Part shown: positions 20,884 through 31,649 of the stretch, piece by piece | Layout of the letters: the number at the start of each line of letters is the position of its first letter | How positions within the stretch are numbered: the first letter of the stretch is position 1 | Assembly (NCBI GenBank): GCA_023259135.1 | Contig: JAHFQX010000010.1 | Span: 1 to 64,000 of the forward strand | Length of the DNA stretch: 64,000 nt | Source of the DNA: Betaproteobacteria bacterium | Lineage (GTDB): Bacteria; Pseudomonadota; Gammaproteobacteria; Burkholderiales; JAHFQX01 | Direction of reading: 5' to 3' | Notes under the pieces: model-generated | Database searches by the model: none | What the model saw: the letters and a program-made list of their open reading frames with translations, nothing else | What the model was told of the DNA's origin: nothing | Program-made: the position numbers and the translations under genes

Positions 20884-21684
20884 CTAACCCTCGCCGCCCG
20901 GCGAGCGGCGCTGCAGGTGCAGGGCGAGGCGTCCATAGGTCTCGGGATCAAGCGTCTCGCCGCGGCAACCGGGGTCGAGGTCCAGCTCGGTGAAGTCCTC
21001 GGGGCGGAACAGGCTCGCCAGGGCATTCCGCAGGGTTTTGCGGCGTTGGGCGAAAGCCGCCCGCACCAATTCGGCGAACCAGGCTTCCCCCGCCGGGGAA
21101 AGCTCCGGCGTCGGCGGACGGGGCGTCAGCCGCACCACGGCGGAATCCACCTTGGGAGGCGGACGAAAAGCGCTCGGGGGCACGGCGAGCAGTTTTTCCA
21201 CATCGAAGCGCCGCCGCGCCATGACCGACAGCCGCCCGTATTGCGGCGTCCCGGGGGCCGCGGCAAGCCGCTCCGCCACTTCCTTTTGCAGCATGACGTG
21301 AACATCCCGGAGCAGCGCGGCCACGGCCGCCAGCCGGAACAGAATGGGGGTGGAGATGTTGTAGGGCAGATTGCCCACCACCCGCAAGCCCGACCCCAAT
21401 GCGGCGAAATCGAATTCCAGGACATCGGCCTGATGGACCGTGAGCCGCTCGGCGGGAAAGATTTCGCGCAACCGAGGGGCCAGGTCCCGATCCAGTTCCA
21501 CGGCATGCAAATGCGCCACGTGCTCCAGCAAGGGGCCGGTAAGGGCCCCCAAGCCCGGGCCGATTTCCACCATTCGATCTTCGGGTCGCGGATCGATGGC
21601 CGCGGTCAGGGCGCGCAGCACGCCGGGGTCGGCCAGGAAATGCTGGCCGAAGCGTTTGCGGGGAACATGGGCCGCCGGGGGCAT
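20884..21684 (-). CDS. rsmA: 16S rRNA (A1518/A1519) dimethyltransferase
   Basis: KRFGQHFLADPGVLRALTAAIDP; VEIGPGLGALTGPLL; VVGNLPYNISTPILF. Confidence 0.96.
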   Translation of the reverse strand: MPPAAHVPRKRFGQHFLADPGVLRALTAAIDPRPEDRMVEIGPGLGALTGPLLEHVAHLHAVELDRDLAPRLREIFPAERLTVHQADVLEFDFAALGSGLRVVGNLPYNISTPILFRLAAVAALLRDVHVMLQKEVAERLAAAPGTPQYGRLSVMARRRFDVEKLLAVPPSAFRPPPKVDSAVVRLTPRPPTPELSPAGEAWFAELVRAAFAQRRKTLRNALASLFRPEDFTELDLDPGCRGETLDPETYGRLALHLQRRSPGGEG

Positions 21685-22658
21685 TACGACGAGGCCCGCC
21701 GAGCCAACTGCGCGGCCAAGCGAATGGCGGCCAGCAGGCTGCCCGCTTCGGCCTGTCCGGTCCCGGCCAGATCCAGGGCCGTCCCGTGATCCACCGAGGT
21801 TCTGACGAAGGGCAAGCCCAGGGTCACGTTGACCCCTTTGCCGAAGCTGGCGTATTTCAGCACCGGCAAGCCCTGATCGTGATACATGGCCAGCACGGCG
21901 TCCCAGTCCCGCAACAGGCCGGGCTGGAACAGGGTGTCGGCGGGCAAGGGTCCCCGCAGCCGGTGGCCTTGCCGCTGTAAGCCCTGCACCACGGGGCGGA
22001 TGATTTCCTCTTCTTCCCGGCCCAGATGGCCGCCTTCTCCGGCATGGGGATTGAGGCCCGCCACCAGCACCCCGGGATCGGCGATGCCGAAGCGCAGCCG
22101 CAATTCCCGCAGCAGAATTTCCAGCGTGGCGGCGAGGCTGTCCCGGGTAATGGCGGCGACCACGCCCTTCAGCGGCAGGTGAGTGGTGGCCAGAGCCACC
22201 CGCAGCCTGCCGCCCACCAGCATCATCACCACTCGGGGGGTGGCGGTTCGGGCCGCCAGATATTCGGTGTGGCCGGTGAAGGGGATGCCGGCATCATTGA
22301 TGACGCCTTTATGCAACGGAGCCGTCACCATGCCGTCGAAAATCCCTTGCCGGCAGCCTTGGGCGGCGGCGTCGAGAGTGGCGAGCAGCGCGGCGCTGTT
22401 GGCCGGATCGAGGATGCCGGGGCGGGCCGGAACGGCCAGGGGATGGTGCCAGAGGGTCACCCGGCCGCCGGGTCGCCGGGGATCGCCGGAAAAATCCGGC
22501 AGCTTGATGCTCAGATGCAACTGCCGGGCCCGAGCTTCCAGCAAGGATCGATCCGCCAACAGCACCAAACGGGCCGGCAGCCGCCGCCGGGCCACCAGCA
22601 GGCACAAATCGGGGCCGATCCCGGCGGGTTCGCCGCAGGTGACGGCCAGCAGCGTCAT
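21684..22658 (-). CDS. pdxA: 4-hydroxythreonine-4-phosphate dehydrogenase
   Basis: VTCGEPAGIGPDL; MVTAPLHKGVINDAGIPFTGHTEYLA; GLNPHAGEGGHLGREE; AMYHDQGLPVLKY. Confidence 0.96.
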   Translation of the reverse strand: MTLLAVTCGEPAGIGPDLCLLVARRRLPARLVLLADRSLLEARARQLHLSIKLPDFSGDPRRPGGRVTLWHHPLAVPARPGILDPANSAALLATLDAAAQGCRQGIFDGMVTAPLHKGVINDAGIPFTGHTEYLAARTATPRVVMMLVGGRLRVALATTHLPLKGVVAAITRDSLAATLEILLRELRLRFGIADPGVLVAGLNPHAGEGGHLGREEEEIIRPVVQGLQRQGHRLRGPLPADTLFQPGLLRDWDAVLAMYHDQGLPVLKYASFGKGVNVTLGLPFVRTSVDHGTALDLAGTGQAEAGSLLAAIRLAAQLARRASS

Positions 22659-22693
22659 GTCATGACAGGGCGGGATGCGCCGACAGCACGGGG

Positions 22694-24031
22694 TTAACGT
22701 TCCTCAAGGCGGATCTCGACGAAGGAGCGGTCCCGCAACTGCCGCACCCATTCCTGGTAAGCCTCGTCGGATTTACGGGCGCGAATCGCCTGGCGCGCCG
22801 TCAACTGGCGCCGCTCCTTGGACAGATCCTGATTGCGGCGCTCCTCGACTTGAATCAGGTGCCAGCCGAAGGGGGTTTTGATCGGATCGCTGAGCTTTCC
22901 GGGGGCCAAGGCCTCCATGGCCTGCTCGAATTCCGGCACGGTATCGTTGGGGGACAGCCAACCCAGCTCGCCGCCTTGGGGGGCGCTGGCATCCTCGGAA
23001 TAGCGGCGCGCCAGCTCGGCGAAGGGTTCGCCGTTTTCGATCCGCTCCTTGATTCCCAGCAGCCGGGTTTTCACGTCGGCTTCCGAGAGCAGGTCGTTGG
23101 TCTTCATCAGGATATGCCGGGCCCGGGTTTGCCGCACCAGAAAAGGCGCGTCGCGGCCGCGTTTTTCCAGCAACTTGATGAGATGAAAGCCATTGGGGCT
23201 GCGCAGGATCTCGCTGACGTCCCCCAGATTCATGGATTTCAAGGCTTCCAGAAAAATATCGGGCAGCCGGTCGGCGGGCCGCCAATCCATTACCCCCCCT
23301 TGCAGGGCATCGGGAGCGTTGGAAAAGGCCGCCGCCACCTGGGCGAAGCTGGCGCCCTGCTTGATTTGGGTCAGGGCCTCTTCGGCCCGGCGGCGCAGGC
23401 CTTGGATCTGCTCGGGACTGGCGGCCTCCGGCAACTGGACGAGGATATGGCCGAGGCGAAACTCTTCCCGTGGACTGCCTTCGGCCTCCTGATTTTTCAG
23501 GAATTGCTCGATCTCGGCGTCGGTCACCAGGATCTTGCTGTCCACTTCCCGATCCTTGAGGCGGGCCAGAATGATCTCGTTGCGGATTTCCTCGCGAAAT
23601 TTGGGGAAAGGAATGCCATCCCGCTCCAAGGCCTCCCGGAAAGCCGTCAGCGACAAGTTGTTGTCCTCGGCGACGCGGGCCAGGGCCCGCTCCAACTGCG
23701 TATCGTCCACCCGTACCCCGGTATCCTTGGCGAATTGCAGTTGCACCCGGTCGTTGATGAGGCGATCCAGAATTTGCCGCTCCAGCGCATCGCGGGGCGG
23801 CAGCGGGGTGTTTTGCTTGGCAAGACGCTGGCTGGCCAGCTTGATCCGTTCCTCCATTTCCCGGAGGGTGATGACTTCCTCGTTGACCACCGCCACTACC
23901 CGGTCCAGGGGAATGATGCCCCGGGTTGCGGGAGACTCCGCCGCCGCAATGCCGTTGCCCGATCCCCAAGGGAATGCCATAACAACGCCGATCAAGGCCC
24001 AGGCAACAGTCCGAGTTTTTTTTTGGATCAC
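22694..24031 (-). CDS. surA: Periplasmic chaperone/PPIase SurA
   Basis: SurA N domain and two parvulin domains (ARHILMKTNDLLSEADVKTRL...GELGWLSPNDTVPEFEQAM). Confidence 0.94.
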   Translation of the reverse strand: MIQKKTRTVAWALIGVVMAFPWGSGNGIAAAESPATRGIIPLDRVVAVVNEEVITLREMEERIKLASQRLAKQNTPLPPRDALERQILDRLINDRVQLQFAKDTGVRVDDTQLERALARVAEDNNLSLTAFREALERDGIPFPKFREEIRNEIILARLKDREVDSKILVTDAEIEQFLKNQEAEGSPREEFRLGHILVQLPEAASPEQIQGLRRRAEEALTQIKQGASFAQVAAAFSNAPDALQGGVMDWRPADRLPDIFLEALKSMNLGDVSEILRSPNGFHLIKLLEKRGRDAPFLVRQTRARHILMKTNDLLSEADVKTRLLGIKERIENGEPFAELARRYSEDASAPQGGELGWLSPNDTVPEFEQAMEALAPGKLSDPIKTPFGWHLIQVEERRNQDLSKERRQLTARQAIRARKSDEAYQEWVRQLRDRSFVEIRLEER

Positions 24032-26235
24032 GGATTTACAGCCCTTTCTTCCCGGCCCGAAGCGGGATCGTAACCGAAGATATTCTGCTTAAGCACATCG
24101 AAGGGGTTGGAGCCCAGCTTGGACAGGCCGCCTAGCTCAAGTTGCAGGAAAACGGAATTGACCGCATCCTGGGTGGCGGTGGCGAAACGATGGGCCACCA
24201 AGCGTAGCGACCAGCACTCCGCATTATACTCGAGCCCCGCCAAGCCTTCCAAAACCTTGGTTTCCCGCAAGGAATAGTTCCAACGGGCCAGCCCGGTCCA
24301 GCGCCCCGCCAGGCGCCATTGGGTGGAAACATCCACTTGTTCCAAGGCATCGCGGCGATAACGGTATCCGAGATTGAGGACCTGCCCCGCCTTGGGTTGA
24401 TACCGGAATACGGTACTGAGTTTTTGGGTCTGGGAAAAATCGGTGTTGTACTGCCAGCCGGCCTCCGCCGCCCAGTGCTGAGTCATGTTGCCGCTCACCG
24501 CGGCCAGCAGGTCGGAACTGGTGCTGTTGCGTACCGGAAACCCCGGCAGGCTCACTTCCTGGGACTTGAAATGGTAGCGCTGGGCCGCCGCGAAGCGGAT
24601 GCGCTCGGCGCCGCTGTCCGGGGAAAGGATGCGGGAAGTCGCGCCCAAGGTGATTTGATTGGCGTCGGCGATGCGGTCGCCGCCGACAAACGAGTTTTCG
24701 CTAAAAATCTGGCTGAAGTTGACGTCCGCCGGGGCGCTGTCGAAATTCGGTACCAGGCGTTGATCCCGAAACGGGACGTAAAGATAAAAAATTCGCGGCT
24801 CCAGGGTCTGGACCAGGCGCTCCCCCCGAAACTCCATGCCCCGCTCGAAATTCAGGCTGCCATCCAAGCTGAGCATCGGAACGCTGCGGGTCTGGTCGGG
24901 CAGCGCGGTGGTGGCGGCATCCAGGGAATAGCGGGTGACATGCACTCCGACCTTGGGCACCAGGGCGCCGAAAGGGGCCTGCAGCGGCAGGCTGACGGCG
25001 GGGTTGACGATCAGCCGCCGGCCGTTGGGCAGCGAGGCATGGCGGAAATCGACGTATTCTCCGGCGAAGGCCCAATCCGCTCCCAGCCACTCCCGCGGCT
25101 GGGAGCTCAGGGTCAACTGGGGGGCCCGATGGTAAGGGGGAACCAGCGGCGCGAGAGGGTCCTGCAAAGTTTGAAAGCGCTGCACCCGCGACCCAAAAAT
25201 CCAGTCCCCGCCCTGATACGCCAACGAGGCCTCCCTGGGCAGGTGGCTCTGGGAGGTAAAAGCGATGCGGTTGCTCAAGTCCCGGAAATAGTTGTCGTCG
25301 GAAACTTTTTGCAGATTCACGGCCCCTGTCCAGCCGTTGTCGAATGTCTGGGCATGCCTGAGCAGCAAGCCCAGCCGATTGCTTTGCGTGACCCGATCGT
25401 CCCGCAAGAACTCGACCTGCGCCTCGCCTTGGTAACCCGGCGCCAAATAGCGGAATTCATTGCTGACCATGAGCCCGCGCTTGGCGATGAAGCGGGGAGT
25501 GAGGGTGGCGTCCCGATTGGGAGCGATGTTCCAATAAAAAGGCATGCTGAACTCCGACCCCCCCTTGCCGGTGCTGCCGATGCTGGGGGCGAGAAAACCC
25601 GTCTTGCGGCGCTGATCCAGGGAAAAATCCACCCACGGGGTATAGAGGATGGGTACGCCCTGAAAGACTAAAGTGGCGTTGCGAGCGACGCCGATGCCCC
25701 GGGTATCGTCCAGATCCAAGCGCTTCGCCCGCAAATACCAGTCGTCATTCCCCACCGCGCAAGTGGTGAACGACCCCTCCTCCACCCGGTATTTATCCTT
25801 GCCCTCGAACAACAGCCGTTCCGCGCCGGCCCGGGCCCGGTTGGGTTCGAGCCGGAATTGCGGGTTGTCCAACACGCCTTGGCGGGTGTTGAGGTTGTAG
25901 CGCAGGCGGTCCCCTTCCGCGATGCCCGGACCTTGTTCCAGGCGCACCCCGCCGGCAGCCTCGAGCTCCCCGGTCTGCCGTTGATAGCGGACTTGATCGG
26001 CGGACAAGGCTTGCCCGCGGCGCCGCAAGCGGACATCCCCGGAAGCTTCCACTTCCCGGTCGTCGGTGCCTTGCAAAACATCGGCAGTGAAAAACACCGG
26101 CAATGCCTCGTTGTGCTCCGGCTCGGCAAGCAGCTCGGGCGTGGAGCGCAGCCGCAATCCTTCCTGGGCGGCGCCAGGCCAGGCCGCAAGACACGAGCAT
26201 GCGGCAAGCAGCGCCGGGATCAGGAAGCGAAGCAT
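24028..26235 (-). CDS. lptD: LPS assembly outer membrane protein LptD
   Basis: OstA domain (DRLRYNLNTRQGVLDNPQFRL) followed by LptD beta-barrel; adjacent to surA. Confidence 0.93.
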   Translation of the reverse strand: MLRFLIPALLAACSCLAAWPGAAQEGLRLRSTPELLAEPEHNEALPVFFTADVLQGTDDREVEASGDVRLRRRGQALSADQVRYQRQTGELEAAGGVRLEQGPGIAEGDRLRYNLNTRQGVLDNPQFRLEPNRARAGAERLLFEGKDKYRVEEGSFTTCAVGNDDWYLRAKRLDLDDTRGIGVARNATLVFQGVPILYTPWVDFSLDQRRKTGFLAPSIGSTGKGGSEFSMPFYWNIAPNRDATLTPRFIAKRGLMVSNEFRYLAPGYQGEAQVEFLRDDRVTQSNRLGLLLRHAQTFDNGWTGAVNLQKVSDDNYFRDLSNRIAFTSQSHLPREASLAYQGGDWIFGSRVQRFQTLQDPLAPLVPPYHRAPQLTLSSQPREWLGADWAFAGEYVDFRHASLPNGRRLIVNPAVSLPLQAPFGALVPKVGVHVTRYSLDAATTALPDQTRSVPMLSLDGSLNFERGMEFRGERLVQTLEPRIFYLYVPFRDQRLVPNFDSAPADVNFSQIFSENSFVGGDRIADANQITLGATSRILSPDSGAERIRFAAAQRYHFKSQEVSLPGFPVRNSTSSDLLAAVSGNMTQHWAAEAGWQYNTDFSQTQKLSTVFRYQPKAGQVLNLGYRYRRDALEQVDVSTQWRLAGRWTGLARWNYSLRETKVLEGLAGLEYNAECWSLRLVAHRFATATQDAVNSVFLQLELGGLSKLGSNPFDVLKQNIFGYDPASGREERAVNP

Positions 26236-26372
26236 GAAGAGCAGAAAGGACGGTTTCGGCAGGTTTACATGGAACAGGGGCTCGGGGGCTCCGCCGCCCT
26301 GCGGCGCATGGCGGAAATGCAAGGCGGCCCAAGCGTGTAAAATCGCACAAAACCCCCCCCAAGGCAAATCCG

Positions 26373-27365
26373 TTGGACCGTTTTCGATTGATAAAAGCCT
26401 GGCTCCGGGCGCGTTGCGGCGCCGCGCCGGAAGCCCTGCAGCCGGCTTCCGCGGATGCCAGTTTCCGCCGCTATTTCCGGGCGACTTACCCGAATCGGAC
26501 CTTCATCGTCATGGATGCCCCGCCCGAGCGGGAGGACTGCCGGCCGTTTCTCCATGTGGCACGACTGTTGGCGGCAGCGGGGGTGCACGTGCCCGAGGTG
26601 CTGGAACAGGATTTGGAGCAAGGCTTCCTGCTGCTGAGCGATTTGGGAAACGTTACTTATTTGGAAGCCTTGTCGGACCCAACCGCGGACGCCCTCTACG
26701 GCGATGCCATTGCCGCCCTGATCCAAATCCAACGGGCCAGCCGCCCCGATGCCCTGCCCCGTTACGACGAAGCCCTGCTGCGCCGGGAACTGATGCTGTT
26801 TGCCGAATGGTATGTGGGCCGGCATCTGGGAGCGAGCCTGACGCCCTCCCGGCGACAGGTGCTGGAACAGGCCTTCGACAAGATATTGCGGGTCAATCTC
26901 GCGGAAGCCCCGGTGTTCGTGCACCGCGACTACCATTGCCGCAATCTCATGGTCGCCGCCCCCAATCCGGGCATCCTGGATTTTCAGGACGCGGTATTCG
27001 GCCCGGCGAGCTACGATCTGGTTTCCCTGCTGAAGGACGCTTACGTGGCCTGGGACGAGCGGCGGGTCGAGGACTGGGCGGCGCGCTATTGGCAGCAGGC
27101 CCGGCAGGCGGGGCTGCCGCTGCCGCCGGCCTTCGCCGACTTCCTGCGGGATTTCGACTGGATGGGCGTGCAGCGGCACCTCAAGATCCTCGGCATCTTC
27201 GCCCGCCTGTGGCACCGGGACGGCAAATCCGGCTACTTGCGGGACATGCCCCGGGTGCTGGGTTACCTGCGAGCCGCTTGCGCTCGTTACGGGGAGCTGC
27301 ACCCGCTGCTCGGCTTGTTGGACGAACTACCCGTCCCCATCCCCGCTGTCGAGACTCCATTGTGA
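26373..27365 (+). CDS. amgK: Aminoglycoside phosphotransferase family; AmgK-like sugar kinase
   Basis: PVFVHRDYHCRNLMVAAPNPGILDFQDAVFGPASYDLVSLLKDAY; followed by murU-like gene. Confidence 0.85.
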   Translation: MDRFRLIKAWLRARCGAAPEALQPASADASFRRYFRATYPNRTFIVMDAPPEREDCRPFLHVARLLAAAGVHVPEVLEQDLEQGFLLLSDLGNVTYLEALSDPTADALYGDAIAALIQIQRASRPDALPRYDEALLRRELMLFAEWYVGRHLGASLTPSRRQVLEQAFDKILRVNLAEAPVFVHRDYHCRNLMVAAPNPGILDFQDAVFGPASYDLVSLLKDAYVAWDERRVEDWAARYWQQARQAGLPLPPAFADFLRDFDWMGVQRHLKILGIFARLWHRDGKSGYLRDMPRVLGYLRAACARYGELHPLLGLLDELPVPIPAVETPL

Positions 27366-28057
27366 AAGCGATGTTGCTGGCGGCCGGCCGCGGCGAGCGG
27401 ATGCGCCCCCTGTCCGACGAGATGCCCAAGCCCCTGCTGTCGGTGGCCGGCCGGCCGCTCATCGTCCGGCAATTGGAGCGGCTCCGACAAGCCGGCGTTG
27501 TCGAAGTGGTCATCAATCACGCCCACTTGGGCGGCCTGATCGAGGCGGCCTTGGGCAGCGGCTCGGCCTGGGGCATGCAAATCCGCTATTCCCCGGAAGG
27601 CGAAGCCCTAGGCACGGCCGGCGGCGTGGCGCGGGCGCTGCCCCTGTTGGGGCCGGAACCTTTCCTGTTGGTGAGCGCCGACCTCTATTGCGATTACGAT
27701 TACCGAAAACTGCTGGCGGCGGCGCCTGCTATGCGGGCCCAGGGCAGGGGACGGCTGGCCCATCTGGTCATGGTGGACAACCCCCAACACCACCCCCGGG
27801 GGGATTTCGCGCTGCGGGATGGACAATTGTTTCTGACCGGCGGCGCCCGCCTCAACTACGGTAATATCGGCCTCTACCAGCCGGCCCTGTTCGCGGGGCT
27901 GCCGGCGAACCGCCAGGCCGAACTGGGCCCATTGTTGCGATCCGCGATCCTGGCCGGCCGGGTCAGCGGCGAAAAATTTTTCGGGCGCTGGGTGAATGTG
28001 GGCACCCCCGAACAATTAGCGGGACTGAACGCCGAGTTGGCCCCGGACGCGTGCTAG
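27362..28057 (+). CDS. murU: MurU-like N-acetylmuramate-1-phosphate uridylyltransferase; GTG start
   Basis: KAMLLAAGRGERMRPLSDEMPKPLLSVAGRPLI nucleotidyltransferase motif; overlaps amgK. Confidence 0.88.
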   Translation: MKAMLLAAGRGERMRPLSDEMPKPLLSVAGRPLIVRQLERLRQAGVVEVVINHAHLGGLIEAALGSGSAWGMQIRYSPEGEALGTAGGVARALPLLGPEPFLLVSADLYCDYDYRKLLAAAPAMRAQGRGRLAHLVMVDNPQHHPRGDFALRDGQLFLTGGARLNYGNIGLYQPALFAGLPANRQAELGPLLRSAILAGRVSGEKFFGRWVNVGTPEQLAGLNAELAPDAC

Positions 28058-28089
28058 CATAGTCGCGTTCCCCATCCGTTGACCCCGCC

Positions 28090-29391
28090 ATGAACGACGT
28101 TGCCGCTTACCGTAACCGCCGAGAACGACTGGCCCTGAACATGGGGCGCGGCATCGCGGTGCTGAGTGCCGCTCCTGAGCGCGTTCGCAGTCGCGACGCC
28201 TACCACCCTTACCGCTTCGATAGCTATTTTTATTATTTGACCGGCTTCCGCGAACCGGAAGCGGTGCTGGTGCTGTTAGCGGGAGACACGCCCCGCAGCT
28301 TGCTGTTTTGCCGGGACAAGGATCCGGAACGGGAGCTGTGGGACGGCCCCCGCCACGGCCCGGCGGGGGCCTTGGAAAAATTCGGTTTCGACGCGGCCCA
28401 CGGCATCGCCGAATTGGAAGTCCGGCTGCCCGATCTGCTGGCCGACCAGCCGGCGCTGTTCTGCGATTTGGGCAGCGACGAAAAATGGGACGCCCGCATT
28501 ATCGGCTGGCTCAACGCGGTCCGTGCCCGGGCCCGGGCCGGGGTGGCGGCGCCGGGAGAAATCCGCGACATCCGGGTTTTGCTGGACGAGATGCGGGTCA
28601 TCAAAGACGCGTCGGAACTGGCGGTGATGCGCCGCGCCGCCTCCATTTCCGCCGCCGCCCATTGCCGGGCCATGGGGGTCGCTCGTCCCGGCCTCGCGGA
28701 ATATCACCTCGAGGCGGAGCTGCTCCACGAATTCCGCCGCAACGGCGCCCAGAGTCCGGCCTATCCCTGCATCGTGGCGGCCGGCCCCCACGCCTGCGTG
28801 CTGCATTACGTGGAAAACGACGGGCCGCTGCGAGACGGCGATTTGGTGCTGATCGACGCCGGCTGCGAATTGGACGGCTATGCCTCCGACATCACCCGCA
28901 CCTTCCCGGTCAACGGCAAATTCACTTCCGCTCAGCGGGACATCTACGATCTGGTGCTGGCGGCCCAGGCCGCCGCCATGGCCGAGATCAAGGCCGGAGC
29001 CGCTTGGAATGCGCCCCACGACGCCGCGGTGCGGGTGCTGACCCAAGGCCTGCTGGATTTGGGGTTGCTGCAAGGCGGCTTGGAAGAGGCCCTGGAGTCC
29101 GCCGCCTATACCCGCTATTACATGCACCGCACCGGTCATTGGCTGGGGCTGGATGTACACGATGCCGGCGAATACAAACGCCAAGGCCAGTGGCGCACCC
29201 TGCAGCCGGGCATGGCGCTGACCGTGGAGCCGGGTTGCTATATCCACCCCGGCGAGACCGTGCCGGAACGCTATTGGAACATCGGGATACGCATCGAGGA
29301 CGACGTCGTGGTCACTCCCCAGGGCCGTGAAGTGCTGACCCACGAAGTCCCCAAAAGCGCGGCCGACATCGAAGCCTTGATGGCCCGATGA
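28090..29391 (+). CDS. pepP: Xaa-Pro aminopeptidase (aminopeptidase P)
   Basis: VLIDAGCELDGYASDITRTFPVNGKF; HRTGHWLGLDVHDAG; GMALTVEPGCYI. Confidence 0.95.
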   Translation: MNDVAAYRNRRERLALNMGRGIAVLSAAPERVRSRDAYHPYRFDSYFYYLTGFREPEAVLVLLAGDTPRSLLFCRDKDPERELWDGPRHGPAGALEKFGFDAAHGIAELEVRLPDLLADQPALFCDLGSDEKWDARIIGWLNAVRARARAGVAAPGEIRDIRVLLDEMRVIKDASELAVMRRAASISAAAHCRAMGVARPGLAEYHLEAELLHEFRRNGAQSPAYPCIVAAGPHACVLHYVENDGPLRDGDLVLIDAGCELDGYASDITRTFPVNGKFTSAQRDIYDLVLAAQAAAMAEIKAGAAWNAPHDAAVRVLTQGLLDLGLLQGGLEEALESAAYTRYYMHRTGHWLGLDVHDAGEYKRQGQWRTLQPGMALTVEPGCYIHPGETVPERYWNIGIRIEDDVVVTPQGREVLTHEVPKSAADIEALMAR

Positions 29392-30542
29392 ATCACGTCG
29401 CGAATCACGCCGATATCGTCATCGTCGGAGCGGGCCCGGTGGGGGCCGCCCTGGCCTTGGGATTGCAGGATTTAGATGTTTCGGTGCTGTTGCTGGAGGC
29501 CAACTCCCCCGAGGCGGCCGGCCACCGGCGCACCCTCGCCCTGTCCTACGGCAGCCGGCTGCTGCTGGAACGGCTGGGCGCATGGGAACGGCTAGCGTCT
29601 CCGACGCCCATCACCTCCATCGAAATTTCCCAGCAAGGCGGCCCCGGCCGGGCTGGGCTCAGCGCCGAGCAAGCCGATGTGCCGGCGCTGGGCTACGTGG
29701 TGGGCTATGGAAATTTGCACCGAGCCTTTGCCGACGCCCTGAGGGCTGCCGATGCCGAGATCCGCTACGCTACCCCGGTGCATCGGGTGGCCGGCACCCA
29801 GAGCTACGGCGCAGTGGCTTGCCGCAGCGACGGGGCGGAACATTGGATCACCGCTCGATTGGTGGCGGTGGCCGATGGCGGCGCGGCCCTGGCGCCCGTT
29901 CCCCGTTGGCGGCGGGATTACGAACAGTGGGCGGTTACCGCCGACGTGAGCGCCGATGCCGGCCATGGCGGAGTCGCCTATGAACGCTTCACTCCGCAAG
30001 GCCCCATGGCGCTGCTGCCTCACGACGACGGTTTTGCCCTGGTGTGGACGGTCCGCCAAGAACAAGCCGAGCGTTTGTGCGGCTTGGCCGATGCGGATTT
30101 CCTGGCGAGCTTGCAGGAGCAATTCGGCGACCGCGCCGGAACCTTCACCGCGCTGGAGGCCCGCTCCCGCTTTCCCTTGAGGTTCGCCTTCGCCAATCCG
30201 GTGGGGCGACGGGTCGTTTACCTGGGCAACGCCGCCCAGACCTTGCACCCGGTGGCGGGCCAAGGCTTCAATTTGGGATTGCGGGATGCCTTCGAGCTGG
30301 CCGAGGCCATCGCCCGGGATCCCCGGCAGTTGGGCAGCCCCGCCATGCTGCAGCGCTATCGCCGCGGCCGGCGGCTGGATCGGCTGGGGGGCTCGCTGTT
30401 CACCGATGGCCTGGTGCGCCTGTTCTCCAACGACCGGGTCCCGTTGAATTGGCTGCGGGGGGGAGGACTCGCGACTTTCGACGCCTGGCCTTCCGCCAAG
30501 AAATTCCTGTTGCGGCGCATGATGTTCGGCGCCGCCGGCTGA
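29388..30542 (+). CDS. ubiH: UbiH/UbiF-family FAD-dependent hydroxylase
   Basis: ADIVIVGAGPVGAALALGL; VVYLGNAAQTLHPVAGQGFNLGLRDAFELAE. Confidence 0.9.
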   Translation: MNHVANHADIVIVGAGPVGAALALGLQDLDVSVLLLEANSPEAAGHRRTLALSYGSRLLLERLGAWERLASPTPITSIEISQQGGPGRAGLSAEQADVPALGYVVGYGNLHRAFADALRAADAEIRYATPVHRVAGTQSYGAVACRSDGAEHWITARLVAVADGGAALAPVPRWRRDYEQWAVTADVSADAGHGGVAYERFTPQGPMALLPHDDGFALVWTVRQEQAERLCGLADADFLASLQEQFGDRAGTFTALEARSRFPLRFAFANPVGRRVVYLGNAAQTLHPVAGQGFNLGLRDAFELAEAIARDPRQLGSPAMLQRYRRGRRLDRLGGSLFTDGLVRLFSNDRVPLNWLRGGGLATFDAWPSAKKFLLRRMMFGAAG

Positions 30543-30641
30543 TTTCCCGGCCCTGCCGCGGCTTGCCCGAGCTGTTGACCCCGCGATGGGATTTCCAGTT
30601 AAAATGCCCTCCTTTCTCCGACGTTTCTCGACCCCCTTCCC

Positions 30642-31649
30642 ATGCGCATAGGACCTTACGTCCTCAGCAACAATTTACTGGTCGCCCCCATGGCGGGGGT
30701 CACCGACCGGCCGTTCCGCCAGCTTTGCAAAAGGCTGGGCGCGGGAATGGCGGTATCCGAAATGGTGGCCAGCAATTCATTGTTGTGGGGTTCGGAGAAA
30801 ACTCGCCGCCGCGCCAACCACGATGGCGAGACCGAGCCGGTTTCGGTACAGCTCGCCGGCGCCGATCCCGTCATGCTGGCCGAGGCTGCCCGTTACAACG
30901 TGGACCAAGGCGCCCAGATCATCGACATCAACATGGGCTGTCCGGCCAAGAAAATCTGCAACGTCATGGCCGGCTCCGCCTTGCTCAAGGACGCGCCGCT
31001 GGTGGCCCGCATCTTGGAAGCGGTGGTGGGCGCGGCAAAGGTTCCGGTCACCCTGAAAATTCGCACCGGCTGGGACATCGCCCACAACAACGCGCTGCAA
31101 GTGGGCAAACTCGCGGAGGCCGCGGGGGTACAAGCCTTGGCGATCCACGGCCGGTCCCGGGCCTGCGGCTATGCCGGGCATGCCGAATACGACACCATCG
31201 CCGAGGTGAAAGCCGAGCTGAAAATTCCGGTGATCGCCAACGGCGACATCAAAACCCCCGAGCAAGCCCGGGCCGTGCTGCAGTACACCGGCGCCGACGG
31301 CCTGATGATCGGCCGGGCCGCCCAGGGCCGGCCTTGGATTTTCCGCGAGATGCATCACTACCTGCTCACCGGGCAACGCTTGCCGGCCCCGGAAATCGAG
31401 GAAATCCGCCGGGTGTTGGCCGACCATTTGCGGGATTTGTACGCTTTTTACGGCGAGCACAACGGGGTGCGAATGGCCCGCAAGCACATTTCCTGGTACG
31501 CCAAGGGACTGGCCGGCTCGGCGGCGTTTCGCCACGCCATGAATCGGCTGGAAACCGTCGAAGCGCAACTGGCGGCGGTGGAGGAATTTTTCGCGCGGTT
31601 GGCTGATCGGGACAGGCGCCTCACCTACGAGGAGGAGTTGGCGGCATGA
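30642..31649 (+). CDS. dusB: tRNA-dihydrouridine synthase DusB
   Basis: LVAPMAGVTDRPFRQLCKRLGAGMAVSEMV; IDINMGCPAKKICN; adjacent to fis. Confidence 0.96.
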   Translation: MRIGPYVLSNNLLVAPMAGVTDRPFRQLCKRLGAGMAVSEMVASNSLLWGSEKTRRRANHDGETEPVSVQLAGADPVMLAEAARYNVDQGAQIIDINMGCPAKKICNVMAGSALLKDAPLVARILEAVVGAAKVPVTLKIRTGWDIAHNNALQVGKLAEAAGVQALAIHGRSRACGYAGHAEYDTIAEVKAELKIPVIANGDIKTPEQARAVLQYTGADGLMIGRAAQGRPWIFREMHHYLLTGQRLPAPEIEEIRRVLADHLRDLYAFYGEHNGVRMARKHISWYAKGLAGSAAFRHAMNRLETVEAQLAAVEEFFARLADRDRRLTYEEELAA